DNA from: Candidatus Limicola stercorigallinarum
GTDB lineage: Bacteria > Actinomycetota > Coriobacteriia > Coriobacteriales > Coriobacteriaceae
DNA length: 64,000 nucleotides
Direction of reading: 5' to 3'
NCBI GenBank assembly: GCA_018711625.1
Contig: DVID01000014.1
Span: 24,614 to 88,613 of the forward strand
Of this stretch, positions 20,697 to 29,750 are shown piece after piece. The notes under the pieces were generated by a model. The model made no database searches and was not told the origin of the DNA. It saw nothing but the letters and a program-made list of their open reading frames with translations. The translations under genes and the position numbers were made by a program. How positions within the stretch are numbered: position 1 is the stretch's first letter; every line of letters begins with the position of its first letter.

Positions 20697-22013
20697 TTAC
20701 TCGCGTGGCTTGTTCTGGTTGAGGAACTTGTCCGGTCGCACAAGGGCGCCACCAAAGCGTGCAGCGCGGCCAAACGTGACCGCCTCGGCGCCAAAGCGTT
20801 CGCGCACGTTGTCCACCGCCACTGAAAGCTCGCGGCGGTCGCTTGCCATAGCGCCCCGCTCATCTACCTCACAGAAGAGGTCGGTTTGAATGCCGCCGGC
20901 TGTATCGAAGTCGCTCACGCCAATGCCGAGAAGCCGCGCGTGCATACCGGGGCTCCAGAGGGAAGTAAGTAGACTTTGCGCCACAGGTACGAAGAGGTTT
21001 TCGTCGTCGGTGGGGTGGGGGAGCTTGCGCTGCATGGTTTTACCCGAGCCATAGGCAAACTTGATTTTGATGGTTACGGTACGACCCACAAGGCCTTTGC
21101 GCCTCAGACGCCGTCCCACCGATTCGCCCAAAAGCGCAAGGGCCGCAAGCGCATCATCGAGCTCAACGATGTCTTCGGCAAAGGTGCGCTCGTTGCTCAC
21201 CGATTTAACGTCATCGGGTGCGTCAAAGGGTTTCACCACCGATTGCTCGCGTCCGGCAGCGCGGAGTTTTACCGCTTCTGCATTAACTCCAAAGATGGTT
21301 GTCAGACGGGCAAGCGGGGCCTGTGCCAACTGACCCAGTGTATGGATGCCGGCATGCTTGAGGGCGCGCTCGGCAGAAGCGCCAATGCCCGACATGGCCC
21401 GCACCGGCAGAGGAGCCAAGAAGCGCTCCTCGCATCCAGGAAAGACCACCGTGAGGCCCCGCGGTTTGTCACGCTCGCTGGCGATTTTTGCAACCGTTTT
21501 GTTGCAGCCGAGGCCAATGGAACAGGTAACTCCCAGAGCAGCCACCCGTTCCTGGATGCGGCGTGCGATGGTTACGGGGTCTTCCGACGAGTAGCGGCCC
21601 GGTGTGACGTCAAAGAACGCCTCGTCGATAGAGACGCGATCAACAAAGGGTGTCTCAGATTCAAGGATAGCCATGACCTCTGCGCTCACGGCGCGGTACC
21701 TATCAAAGTGGCCACGCGTCCAAATGGCGTGAGGACAGAGACGATGCGCCTGTGCGGATGACATGGCGGAATGCACGCCATAGGGACGCGCTTCATAAGA
21801 GGCAGTGGAGACCACCCCGCGCTCTTCGGGAAGGCCGCCTACAATCACCGGCTTGCCGCGCCATTCGGGATGGTCAAGCTGCTCCACGCTTGCGAAGAAC
21901 GCATCAAGATCCATAAGCCCAATGGCAGGACCCTCCCAATGCGTAAAATCTGCAAAGGAAGGCATACCGCCTGCGTCAGGCACCTGATGGTCTGTGTGCG
22001 TCAGTTCGTTCAT
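20697..22013 (-). CDS. dinB: DNA polymerase IV (Y-family)
   Basis: GLMDLDAFFASVEQLDHPEWRGKPVIVGG, YEARPYGVHSAMSSAQAHRLCP, DRVSIDEAFFDVT, SIGLGCNKTVAKIASERDKPRG. Confidence 0.95.
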   Translation of the reverse strand: MNELTHTDHQVPDAGGMPSFADFTHWEGPAIGLMDLDAFFASVEQLDHPEWRGKPVIVGGLPEERGVVSTASYEARPYGVHSAMSSAQAHRLCPHAIWTRGHFDRYRAVSAEVMAILESETPFVDRVSIDEAFFDVTPGRYSSEDPVTIARRIQERVAALGVTCSIGLGCNKTVAKIASERDKPRGLTVVFPGCEERFLAPLPVRAMSGIGASAERALKHAGIHTLGQLAQAPLARLTTIFGVNAEAVKLRAAGREQSVVKPFDAPDDVKSVSNERTFAEDIVELDDALAALALLGESVGRRLRRKGLVGRTVTIKIKFAYGSGKTMQRKLPHPTDDENLFVPVAQSLLTSLWSPGMHARLLGIGVSDFDTAGGIQTDLFCEVDERGAMASDRRELSVAVDNVRERFGAEAVTFGRAARFGGALVRPDKFLNQNKPRE

Positions 22014-22257
22014 AAAACAAGTATAGCGGGGATAGAACGCATGAGCGATGCATTGCTAGGGGAGCTTTGATCAAAGCGTTGACGAGGATGGATGGGGTGA
22101 AATGAACCCACTCCTATCCACCCTCATCCGACTAATCAATACTTTGTGATTTAGTGCAGTTTGTGTCTTGCCCTTAATCACACCGAGGTGGCAAAGTGCA
22201 CCGGCCTTCCTTCTAGTTTCGTGCGAAGGTCGGTCCACTCGGAGGCCACCGTCTGAA

Positions 22258-22401
22258 AAAAAGTACGCCATTTCAGAACGCGATTCGCGTTTGGCCGAGT
22301 ACACCGCCGCCCGCGCTTGGCAAAACCCCAGTTGGCGAGCCTCTCCAAGTCACGTCTTCCAGCAATAATTTGAAGTACGTTCTGAAATGGCGTACTTTTT
22401 T
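22258..22401. repeat. Long inverted-repeat element A (24-bp arms, 96-nt loop)
   Basis: Arms 22258-22281 AAAAAAGTACGCCATTTCAGAACG and 22378-22401 CGTTCTGAAATGGCGTACTTTTTT are perfectly complementary; flank and loop motifs shared with 45843-45985. Confidence 0.85.
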
Positions 22402-22678
22402 CTGGAGGCGGGTGTGGACGGGGCCGTTCCATCCCGTCAAGCCGCAATTAATCGCAATCTTTTACTTTGTTCAGCGTTTTGCTGGCGCCCGTGTACCTCC
22501 CATGAAGAGCAACAAGCCATTTGCATTTTATTCATTCGTGCGTAAAATATGTTTTCGCCTGCGAATATACCGAAGAAGTGGCGTTTACGCACTTCACCTG
22601 CTCCATTCGTTGGCGTATCATAATCAATCGTTTGTTTGTAGTTGCAGCTGTCATGCTGCTTGGTTGGAGGAGTTTTCA

Positions 22679-23023
22679 TTGGCAGTCAAGATTCGCCTTG
22701 CTCGTCACGGTTCGCACAAGCGCCCGTACTATCGCGTTGTTGTCGCTAATTCCCGTTCGCCCCGCGATGGTCGCTTCATCGAGGAGGTCGGCCGCTACAA
22801 CCCGCTGACCAACCCCAAGACGATCAACCTCGACCTTGAGAAGATCGCCGACTGGCAGGCTAAGGGCGCTCAGCCCACCGACGCCGTGCTCGCTCTGATC
22901 AAGGCCGCCCAGGAGGGCCCGAAGGCCGATACCCAGGTGAAGAAGTCCAAGAAGCAGCTCGCCAAAGAGGCTGAGGCCGCTAAGGCCGCCGCTGAGGCTG
23001 AGGCCGCTGGCGCTGAGGAGTAA
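22679..23023 (+). CDS. rpsP: 30S ribosomal protein S16
   Basis: [44 protein letters not shown] 22679 after GGAGGAG. Confidence 0.96.
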   Translation: MAVKIRLARHGSHKRPYYRVVVANSRSPRDGRFIEEVGRYNPLTNPKTINLDLEKIADWQAKGAQPTDAVLALIKAAQEGPKADTQVKKSKKQLAKEAEAAKAAAEAEAAGAEE

Positions 23024-23026
23024 CTC

Positions 23027-23311
23027 GTGCCCGAGGAGCTCACGGAGTCGTTCGAAGACGAAGCTATGCTCTCCGACAAGATTGCTGATCTTGTCGAATA
23101 TCTCGTCGTGAATCTTGTGGATGACCCGGATGCTGTGAGCCTTCAAGTCATTGATGGTGCCGACGCTTCCACTATTGAGGTTTCGGTAGCCGAGGGCGAC
23201 GTGGCGAAAGTCATTGGTCGTCGTGGGCGCACCATCAAGGCCATCCGCACACTTGCTCGTGCCCTTGCGGCACGCCTCGACACGTCCGTCGAGGTTGAGG
23301 TGTTGGGCTAG
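23027..23311 (+). CDS. khpA: KH-domain RNA-binding protein KhpA
   Basis: VAEGDVAKVIGRRGRTIKAIRTLARALA; between rpsP and rimM. Confidence 0.9.
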   Translation: MPEELTESFEDEAMLSDKIADLVEYLVVNLVDDPDAVSLQVIDGADASTIEVSVAEGDVAKVIGRRGRTIKAIRTLARALAARLDTSVEVEVLG

Positions 23312-23317
23312 GACGCC

Positions 23318-23842
23318 TTGACGAACGAATATCGCAACATAGCCCGTGTGGTTCGTCCACACGGAAAGAAAGGGGAGGTCGCCGTGGAAGCACTGCGGGG
23401 CCTTCCTTTTCTTGTGCGTGAAGGCATGCGGGTGGCGCTTACGCCCCCTGCGCGTTCGCGCGATCGTTTCATGTTGGTTGAGGAAGTTTCGGGTACAGGC
23501 GATACGAGGATTGTGCGTCTCTCGGGGCTTACGTCTATGACGGACGCCGAGGAGGCCGTGTCCTGCTATCTGCTGGTGCGCGAGGATGACCTTGACCTCG
23601 ATCCCTTGGTTGACTCGTTTGAGCATCTTGAAGGTCGTCTGGTGGTGGACGATCGCTTTGGTGAGCTGGGAACCATTCAAGACATCATGCTCAACCCGGC
23701 AAACGATGTGTGGGTGGTCGATGGCGCTTCCTATGGCGAGGTGCTGATTCCTGTTATTGAACAGGTAGTGCAGGCCATTCCTCATGATGGTCCCATTCCC
23801 GTGCACATCATGGATGGACTCATAGCTTCGCAGGAGGAATAG
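23318..23842 (+). CDS. rimM: Ribosome maturation factor RimM
   Basis: IARVVRPHGKKGEVAVEAL; PRC-barrel-like YGEVLIPVIEQVV; TTG start. Confidence 0.9.
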   Translation: MTNEYRNIARVVRPHGKKGEVAVEALRGLPFLVREGMRVALTPPARSRDRFMLVEEVSGTGDTRIVRLSGLTSMTDAEEAVSCYLLVREDDLDLDPLVDSFEHLEGRLVVDDRFGELGTIQDIMLNPANDVWVVDGASYGEVLIPVIEQVVQAIPHDGPIPVHIMDGLIASQEE

Positions 23843-23843
23843 C

Positions 23844-24599
23844 GTGATGCTAAGCATCGAGGCGCTGACGGTGTTTCCTGAGATGTTTGAACCCGTCATG
23901 TCAACTTCTATCTTGGGGCGGGCCCGGAAAGCGGGCCTGTTCACGTTCCAGGCGCATAACTTGCGCGATTGGACGCACGACCGGCATCGCACGGTAGACG
24001 ATGAACCCTACGGTGGTGGCCAGGGCATGCTGATGAAGGTTGAGCCCATTTTTGAGGCGGTTGAAGACCTCGTTCAGCGCGGACCAAAGCCCCATATTGT
24101 CTTTTTTACGCCGTGCGGACGACGTTTTGACCAGGCCTGCGCTGAACGGCTTGCCAGCTGTGAGCGCATCCTCTTTGTGTGTGGTCGCTATGAGGGTATG
24201 GACGAGCGTGCCTATACGCTCGCCGACGAATGCCTCTCCATCGGTGACTATGTGCTTACCGGAGGAGAACTTCCGGCCATGGTGATCTCGGACGCGGTGA
24301 TTCGCCTTTTGCCTGGTGCGCTGGGTGACGAGATGAGCAATAAGGATGAATCCTTTGGCGCAGGTGGGGGCCTGCTTGAGTATGAGCAGTACACGCGCCC
24401 TGCCTCATTCCGCTCGCTCGATGTACCCGAGGTTTTGCTCTCGGGCGATCACGCCAAGGTAGATGCGTGGCGGCGGCGCAATGCCCTTGAACGCACCTGT
24501 CGTTGGCGCCCGGATCTTATTGAGACGGCAAACCTTGACGATTCTGAGCGCGAGCAGGCGCAGGAGCTTATCGCGCGGTATCATGAATCGGTTGGGTGA
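23844..24599 (+). CDS. trmD: tRNA (guanine-N1)-methyltransferase TrmD
   Basis: LTVFPEMFEPVMSTSILGRA, VDDEPYGGGQGMLMKVEP, CGRYEGMDERAYTLADECLSIGDYVLTGGELPAMVI. Confidence 0.96.
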   Translation: MMLSIEALTVFPEMFEPVMSTSILGRARKAGLFTFQAHNLRDWTHDRHRTVDDEPYGGGQGMLMKVEPIFEAVEDLVQRGPKPHIVFFTPCGRRFDQACAERLASCERILFVCGRYEGMDERAYTLADECLSIGDYVLTGGELPAMVISDAVIRLLPGALGDEMSNKDESFGAGGGLLEYEQYTRPASFRSLDVPEVLLSGDHAKVDAWRRRNALERTCRWRPDLIETANLDDSEREQAQELIARYHESVG

Positions 24600-24617
24600 A
24601 CATAGAAGGGAGCTACC

Positions 24618-25172
24618 GTGCAACAGCACTCTCCGCTACGCGGCATCATGGAATGGGTGTTCACCTTCATCATCGTCTTTGCTGCCTTTATGTTGGTACG
24701 GACGTTTGTGATGGAGCCCTATGTTGTTCCCACCGGTTCCATGGAGTCCACGATTGAGGTGGGCGACCAGATTTTTGGCCAGAAGGTCACGCTTGAACTG
24801 GGGATGGATGTTGCTCCGGGCGATATCGTCATCTTCCACAATCCCGATCCCCAGAGCGAGAACGACATCCTCGTGAAGCGCGTGATTGCCACCGCTGGCC
24901 AGACGGTTGATTTGGTGGACGGCGCTGTCGTGGTTGATGGCGAGCCGCTTGACGAATCGTATACCCAAGGCGAGTCTTGGCCGCTTGCGCAGCAAGCCGA
25001 GGGCGTGTCGCTTTCGTACCCCTATACGGTTCCCGAAGGGTGTATTTGGGTGATGGGCGATAACCGCGAGCATTCGGCCGATTCCCGTTACTTTGGTGCT
25101 GTCCCTCGCGAAGATCTTATTGCGGTTGGCTTCTTCCGCTACTGGCCTATCACCCGTATTGGAGCCCTGTAG
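24618..25172 (+). CDS. lepB: Signal peptidase I
   Basis: VVPTGSMESTIEVGDQI, DILVKRVIATAGQTV, GDNREHSADSRYFGAV. Confidence 0.95.
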   Translation: MQQHSPLRGIMEWVFTFIIVFAAFMLVRTFVMEPYVVPTGSMESTIEVGDQIFGQKVTLELGMDVAPGDIVIFHNPDPQSENDILVKRVIATAGQTVDLVDGAVVVDGEPLDESYTQGESWPLAQQAEGVSLSYPYTVPEGCIWVMGDNREHSADSRYFGAVPREDLIAVGFFRYWPITRIGAL

Positions 25173-25240
25173 AACCTGCGCGCTCAGCATTGAACGTGCA
25201 TTGAATCTGTCCCATCGAACACGAGAAGGGGGATGCGAGC

Positions 25241-26146
25241 ATGAATAGTCAGGCTCTCACCTTCCAGGAGATTATTCTTGAGCTCCAGCGCTACTGGGGA
25301 GCTCAGGGATGCGTCATCATGCAGCCCTATGACTCTGAGGTTGGCGCCGGCACCTTTCATACGGCGACCACCCTGCGCTCGCTTGGCCCAAAGGCGTGGC
25401 GCACGTGCTATGCGCAGCCCTGCCGCCGTCCTGCCGACGGCCGTTATGGCGAGAACCCCAACCGCATGCAGCACTACTATCAGTTCCAGGTGCTCATCAA
25501 GCCCTCACCGGTGAACTCCCAGGATCTGTATCTCGATTCGCTCAAGGCCATTGGCATTGACCCGGCCGATCATGACATTCGCTTTGTTGAGGATGACTGG
25601 GAAAGCCCGACCCTGGGCGCCTGGGGGCTTGGCTGGGAGGTCTGGCTGAACGGCATGGAGGTTACGCAGTTCACCTACTTCCAGCAGGTAGGCGGCATTG
25701 AGGTTAATCCCGTTCCGGTAGAGATCACCTATGGTCTGGAGCGCCTTGCCATGTATGTTCAGGGTGTGGACTCGGTCTACGACCTTGTGTGGGCAAAGCT
25801 TCCCGATGGCTCTTGCGTCACCTATGGTGACGTGTTCCTGGAGAACGAGCGCGAATTCTCGGCATATAACTTTGAGGTTGCCAATGTGGAGATGATGCGC
25901 GAGAAGTTTGACGACTACGAGCGCGAATGCCACTCCTGCCTTGAGGCAAAGTTGCCGCTTCCGGCGTACGACTGCGTGATGAAGTGCAGCCATGCGTTCA
26001 ATATTCTTGACGCGCGCGGTGCCCTTTCGGCCGTGGAGCGCGCCAACTACATTCTTCGTGTCCGTACGGTAGCAAAGGCGTGCTGCGAGGCCTATCTTGC
26101 CGAGGTTGCCGCACACGATGCTGCTCAGAATGAGGAGGTCGCCTAA
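25241..26146 (+). CDS. glyQ: Glycyl-tRNA synthetase alpha subunit
   Basis: [43 protein letters not shown]. Confidence 0.97.
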   Translation: MNSQALTFQEIILELQRYWGAQGCVIMQPYDSEVGAGTFHTATTLRSLGPKAWRTCYAQPCRRPADGRYGENPNRMQHYYQFQVLIKPSPVNSQDLYLDSLKAIGIDPADHDIRFVEDDWESPTLGAWGLGWEVWLNGMEVTQFTYFQQVGGIEVNPVPVEITYGLERLAMYVQGVDSVYDLVWAKLPDGSCVTYGDVFLENEREFSAYNFEVANVEMMREKFDDYERECHSCLEAKLPLPAYDCVMKCSHAFNILDARGALSAVERANYILRVRTVAKACCEAYLAEVAAHDAAQNEEVA

Positions 26147-26147
26147 G

Positions 26148-28241
26148 ATGACCGAATCCCGCACGTTTTTGTTTGAGATCGGCAGCGAGGAGATGCCCTC
26201 GGCGCCGCTTAATAATGCCGTCAAGCAGCTTCCGAAGCTTGTGGGTAACGCCCTGGACGCTTCGGGTCTTGCCCATGGTGAGCTTCGCGTAATCTCTTCG
26301 CCGCGTCGCCTTGCCGTGCTCGTGGAGAGCGTGAGTGAGGCCACCGAGGCTATCCACGAGGTCAAGCGCGGCCCTGCCGCAACTATTGCCTTTGATGCCG
26401 ATGGCAACCCCACCAAGGCTGCTGAGGGCTTTGCTCGCAAGTGCGGCGTGAGCGCCCAGGAGCTCATCCGTCGCGAGGATACCGACGGCCGCGAGTACGT
26501 GTTTGCCGAGAAGAACATCCCTTCGGCTCCGGCGCTGCCGCTGCTCTCGAAGCTTTGTAAGGACACCATTACCCACCTTGAATGGCCCAACTATCGCAGC
26601 CAGCGCTGGGGATCCACGCGCGAGACGTTTGTGCGCCCCATTCGTTGGCTCTGCGTGCTGTTTGGCAGCGAGGTTGTACCTGTTGAGTACGCAGACGTCA
26701 CTTCGAGCAACTTCACGCGCGGCCACCGTATTTTGGGGCCGGGCAACCATGTGGTTCCTGAGGCTGGTGCCTATGAGGAGGTGCTGGAGTCCATCGGTGT
26801 TCTCTCCGAGGAGCGGCGACGTGCTGTGATTACCGAGGGTATTCGAGCAATCGAGGCCGAACGCGGTGGTGCTCATGTTGATACGCCCAAGGGTGTTATG
26901 GATGAGGTTGTGAACCTCTGCGAGTATCCTACGGTGCTTGTGGGCAAGTTCGACGAAGAGTTCCTGGCTGTTCCGCACGAGATTATCTGCGAGTCCATGC
27001 TCTCTAACCAGCGGTATTTCCCCATCTACGACGCTGATGGCGCGCTTACGCGTGAGTTTGTGGTGGTGGGCAACGGCCGCCCCGAGTGCTCCGCGACTAT
27101 CATCGACGGTAATGAGCGCGTTGTTCGCGCGCGCCTCTACGACGCCAAGTTCTTCTACGACGAAGACCTTAAGGTGCCGCTCGAGACCTTCCGTGAGCGC
27201 TTGGCTCAGGTAGCCTTCCAGGAGAAGCTTGGTTCGGTCCTGCAGAAGTCCGAGCGCATCGAGGATCTTGCGCTTGCTATTGCCAGCGAGGCGCGCGTGG
27301 GTGCCGAGGCTGCTTCGGATGCGCAGCGTGCGGCCCATTTTGCAAAGGCAGACCTCGTCTCTTCCGCTGTTGTTGAGTTTACGAGCCAGCAGGGTGTGAT
27401 GGGCGGCTACTATGCTCTTGCCGCTGGGGAGACGCCTGAGGTGGCTGCCGCCATCCGCGATCACTATCGTCCGCGCTTTGCAGGCGACGACCTGCCCGAA
27501 GGTACGGCGGGCTGCATTGTTGCCGTGGCCGATAAGCTCGACACCATCTGTGGCATGTTTGCCATCAATGAGCCGCCTACGGGTTCCAAGGATCCGTTCG
27601 CGCTGCGTCGTTCTGCCATTGGCGTGTTGAATATCCTGCGCCATCGCTTGGGTTGCGGATACGAGGCGCTCGTAGATGCTGCGCTCGACGCATATGCCGA
27701 GCAGGGGCTTGTCTTTGATAAGGCTGAAGTTGCCAGCGCTGTGTGCGCGTTCATCAAGGGACGCCTTGAGCAGATGGCTCGCGACGAGGGAATCTCAGCA
27801 GATACGGTTGCGGCTGTTTCTGCGGGCAGCGTTTCGAAGCCTGTTGACTACCTTGCGCTTGCGCATGCGCTTGAGGATGCTCGCGATGACGATCCGGCGG
27901 CGTTTGAGAACCTTGCCACCGCCTACGCCCGTGCGGCGCACCTTGCCGATGCTTCCCTTGGCATCCAGGTGAACGAGGAGCTTATGGGCGAGGCCGAGCA
28001 TAATCTTTTGCTTGCCACCGATGCTGCCCGTGATGTGGTTGAGCTCGCGCTTGGCAAAAAGGACTTCACGGCCCTGATTGCTGCGCTTGCTGCGTTGCGT
28101 GAGCCCATCGACCAGTTCTTTGAGGACGTTATGGTCATGGATGAGGATCAGGCCCTTCGTGAGAATCGCCTGCGCCTGCTCAATCGCTTCGAGGCTGTGT
28201 TTGCTGGCGTTGCAAACATTGGGGCGCTTGCGAAGAAGTAG
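26148..28241 (+). CDS. glyS: Glycyl-tRNA synthetase beta subunit
   Basis: FLFEIGSEEMPSAPLNNAVKQLPKL; SVLQKSERIEDLA; ADKLDTICGMFAI; ATG 26148 within ORF 26097..28241. Confidence 0.96.
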   Translation: MTESRTFLFEIGSEEMPSAPLNNAVKQLPKLVGNALDASGLAHGELRVISSPRRLAVLVESVSEATEAIHEVKRGPAATIAFDADGNPTKAAEGFARKCGVSAQELIRREDTDGREYVFAEKNIPSAPALPLLSKLCKDTITHLEWPNYRSQRWGSTRETFVRPIRWLCVLFGSEVVPVEYADVTSSNFTRGHRILGPGNHVVPEAGAYEEVLESIGVLSEERRRAVITEGIRAIEAERGGAHVDTPKGVMDEVVNLCEYPTVLVGKFDEEFLAVPHEIICESMLSNQRYFPIYDADGALTREFVVVGNGRPECSATIIDGNERVVRARLYDAKFFYDEDLKVPLETFRERLAQVAFQEKLGSVLQKSERIEDLALAIASEARVGAEAASDAQRAAHFAKADLVSSAVVEFTSQQGVMGGYYALAAGETPEVAAAIRDHYRPRFAGDDLPEGTAGCIVAVADKLDTICGMFAINEPPTGSKDPFALRRSAIGVLNILRHRLGCGYEALVDAALDAYAEQGLVFDKAEVASAVCAFIKGRLEQMARDEGISADTVAAVSAGSVSKPVDYLALAHALEDARDDDPAAFENLATAYARAAHLADASLGIQVNEELMGEAEHNLLLATDAARDVVELALGKKDFTALIAALAALREPIDQFFEDVMVMDEDQALRENRLRLLNRFEAVFAGVANIGALAKK

Positions 28242-28306
28242 TGTGACCTGCAGCTGGAGAGATGCGCGGAGGTGCCGTGCAGGCGGCATCTCCCCGAAAT
28301 CTCTAC

Positions 28307-28334
28307 TTGCACCACCAGTGCAATTGCGTATACT
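28307..28334 (+). promoter_or_regulatory. Putative rplS promoter
   Basis: TTGCAC-N16-TATACT. Confidence 0.6.
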
Positions 28335-28402
28335 GATTACCGTTTGTCAACCTACGTGTCGGCTTACGAGTGCGGCACCTCTAGAACAGTGAGGAACGAA
28401 AC

Positions 28403-28744
28403 ATGGATTACATCCGCGCTATTGAGCGTCAGCAGATCCGCGAGGATATCCCGCAGGTTCGCGTTGGCGACAACGTCAAGGTGCACTATCGCATCAAGGA
28501 AGGCGACCGCGAGCGTATTCAGGTCTTTCAGGGCGACGTTATCCGCATGAGCGGTGCCGGTGCTCGCGAGACCTTCACCGTCCGCAAGATCTCCTTCGGC
28601 GTTGGCGTTGAGCGTACCTTCCCGCTTCACAGCCCCAAGATTGGTAAGCTCGAGGTTGTGCGTCACGGCCGTGTTCGTCGCGCCAAGCTCTACTACCTGC
28701 GCGACAAGGTGGGCAAGGCTGCTCGCATCCCCGAGAAGCGCTAA
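28403..28744 (+). CDS. rplS: 50S ribosomal protein L19
   Basis: [29 protein letters not shown]...[15 protein letters not shown]. Confidence 0.97.
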   Translation: MDYIRAIERQQIREDIPQVRVGDNVKVHYRIKEGDRERIQVFQGDVIRMSGAGARETFTVRKISFGVGVERTFPLHSPKIGKLEVVRHGRVRRAKLYYLRDKVGKAARIPEKR

Positions 28745-28759
28745 GTTGGCGAATGTTTG

Positions 28760-28785
28760 GGCCACCCGCAAGGGTGGCCTTTTTT
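28760..28785 (+). terminator. Intrinsic terminator after rplS
   Basis: GGCCACCC-GCAA-GGGTGGCC + TTTTTT. Confidence 0.9.
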
Positions 28786-28798
28786 CTAAGGTGGTTCC

Positions 28799-29587
28799 AT
28801 GGCAAATATGACGAGCTCGGCGCCTGCGGCGGCCATAGCTGCAGAGCTCACCTCGGCTTCTCTTGAAGAGATCGCTGCGTTGGTTGAGCGCTATCAAGAA
28901 GATCCGCGCGTCCAGGTGCAAAAGGCTCGTGAACGGGCGCTTCGCAGGCTCGAGCGCGAGCAAATGGAGCGTGATCGCGTGAGCGCCATGTATGCCACCA
29001 TGCATGAGCTTGGGGGAGACGGGATTGTTCTGGGTGTTGATGAGGTTGGCCGTGGTTCTATTGCCGGGCCCCTCACGGTGTGTGCCGTGGCTCTGCCAGA
29101 CGATCCTATTATTTGGGGCATTGATGACTCTAAGCGTCTGACCCCGGCGCGTCGCGAGACGCTTGCTGCGCAGATTGCCGATGTAGCGCTGGCAATTGGT
29201 ATCTGCCATATTCCACCCGCGGTAATTGATGAGCGGGGGATGGCTACGGCGCTTCGCCTGGCTGTACAGGGCGCTGTGCGCGATACCGGCCTGGAACCTA
29301 CCTGCGTGCTTATGGATGGCAATCCGCTTGGTGCGGTGCCCGAAGAGCGCAATGTGGTACATGGCGACGCGCGTGTTGCTTGCATCGCGGCCGCCTCGAT
29401 TGTGGCTAAAGTCACCCGTGATGAGCTCATGGTAGAGCTCGATGCCGATTATCCTAACTACCCCTTTGCCGCTTCTAAGGGGTATGCCTCGCCCGACCAT
29501 ATCGCTGCTATTCGAGAGCATGGCCTGTGTGACCAACATCGCGTAAGCTTCTGTGGAAACTTTTTAGAGACGGCCCGTCTCTTTTAA
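28799..29587 (+). CDS. rnhB: Ribonuclease HII
   Basis: VLGVDEVGRGSIAGPLTVCAVALPD, DDSKRLTPARRE, ASIVAKVTRDELM. Confidence 0.95.
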   Translation: MANMTSSAPAAAIAAELTSASLEEIAALVERYQEDPRVQVQKARERALRRLEREQMERDRVSAMYATMHELGGDGIVLGVDEVGRGSIAGPLTVCAVALPDDPIIWGIDDSKRLTPARRETLAAQIADVALAIGICHIPPAVIDERGMATALRLAVQGAVRDTGLEPTCVLMDGNPLGAVPEERNVVHGDARVACIAAASIVAKVTRDELMVELDADYPNYPFAASKGYASPDHIAAIREHGLCDQHRVSFCGNFLETARLF

Positions 29588-29750
29588 CCCTCATACGCAT
29601 CGTCGCCTGATGACCTGAGCGCTTGAGCTTCCCTAACGCCCGATCAATCTTTGCACGGTATGGTTTTGGGAAGCTTCGTGGAACAAAGCGCGAACAAAAC
29701 GCGAAATGCGCCCCTTGATGATGAGCTTAACTCATATGAAAGGGGATGCT

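Noticed and set aside
20976-21761. 261-aa + strand ORF inside dinB
   Set aside because: Antisense to dinB, which has all Y-family motifs.
22178-22447. 89-aa minus-strand ORF in the dinB-rpsP spacer
   Set aside because: Spans element A; the inverted repeat explains its repeated FF-rich peptide ends. Not called as CDS.
22676-23992. 438-aa minus-strand ORF over rpsP-khpA-rimM
   Set aside because: Antisense to three confident CDS; translation has no family signature.
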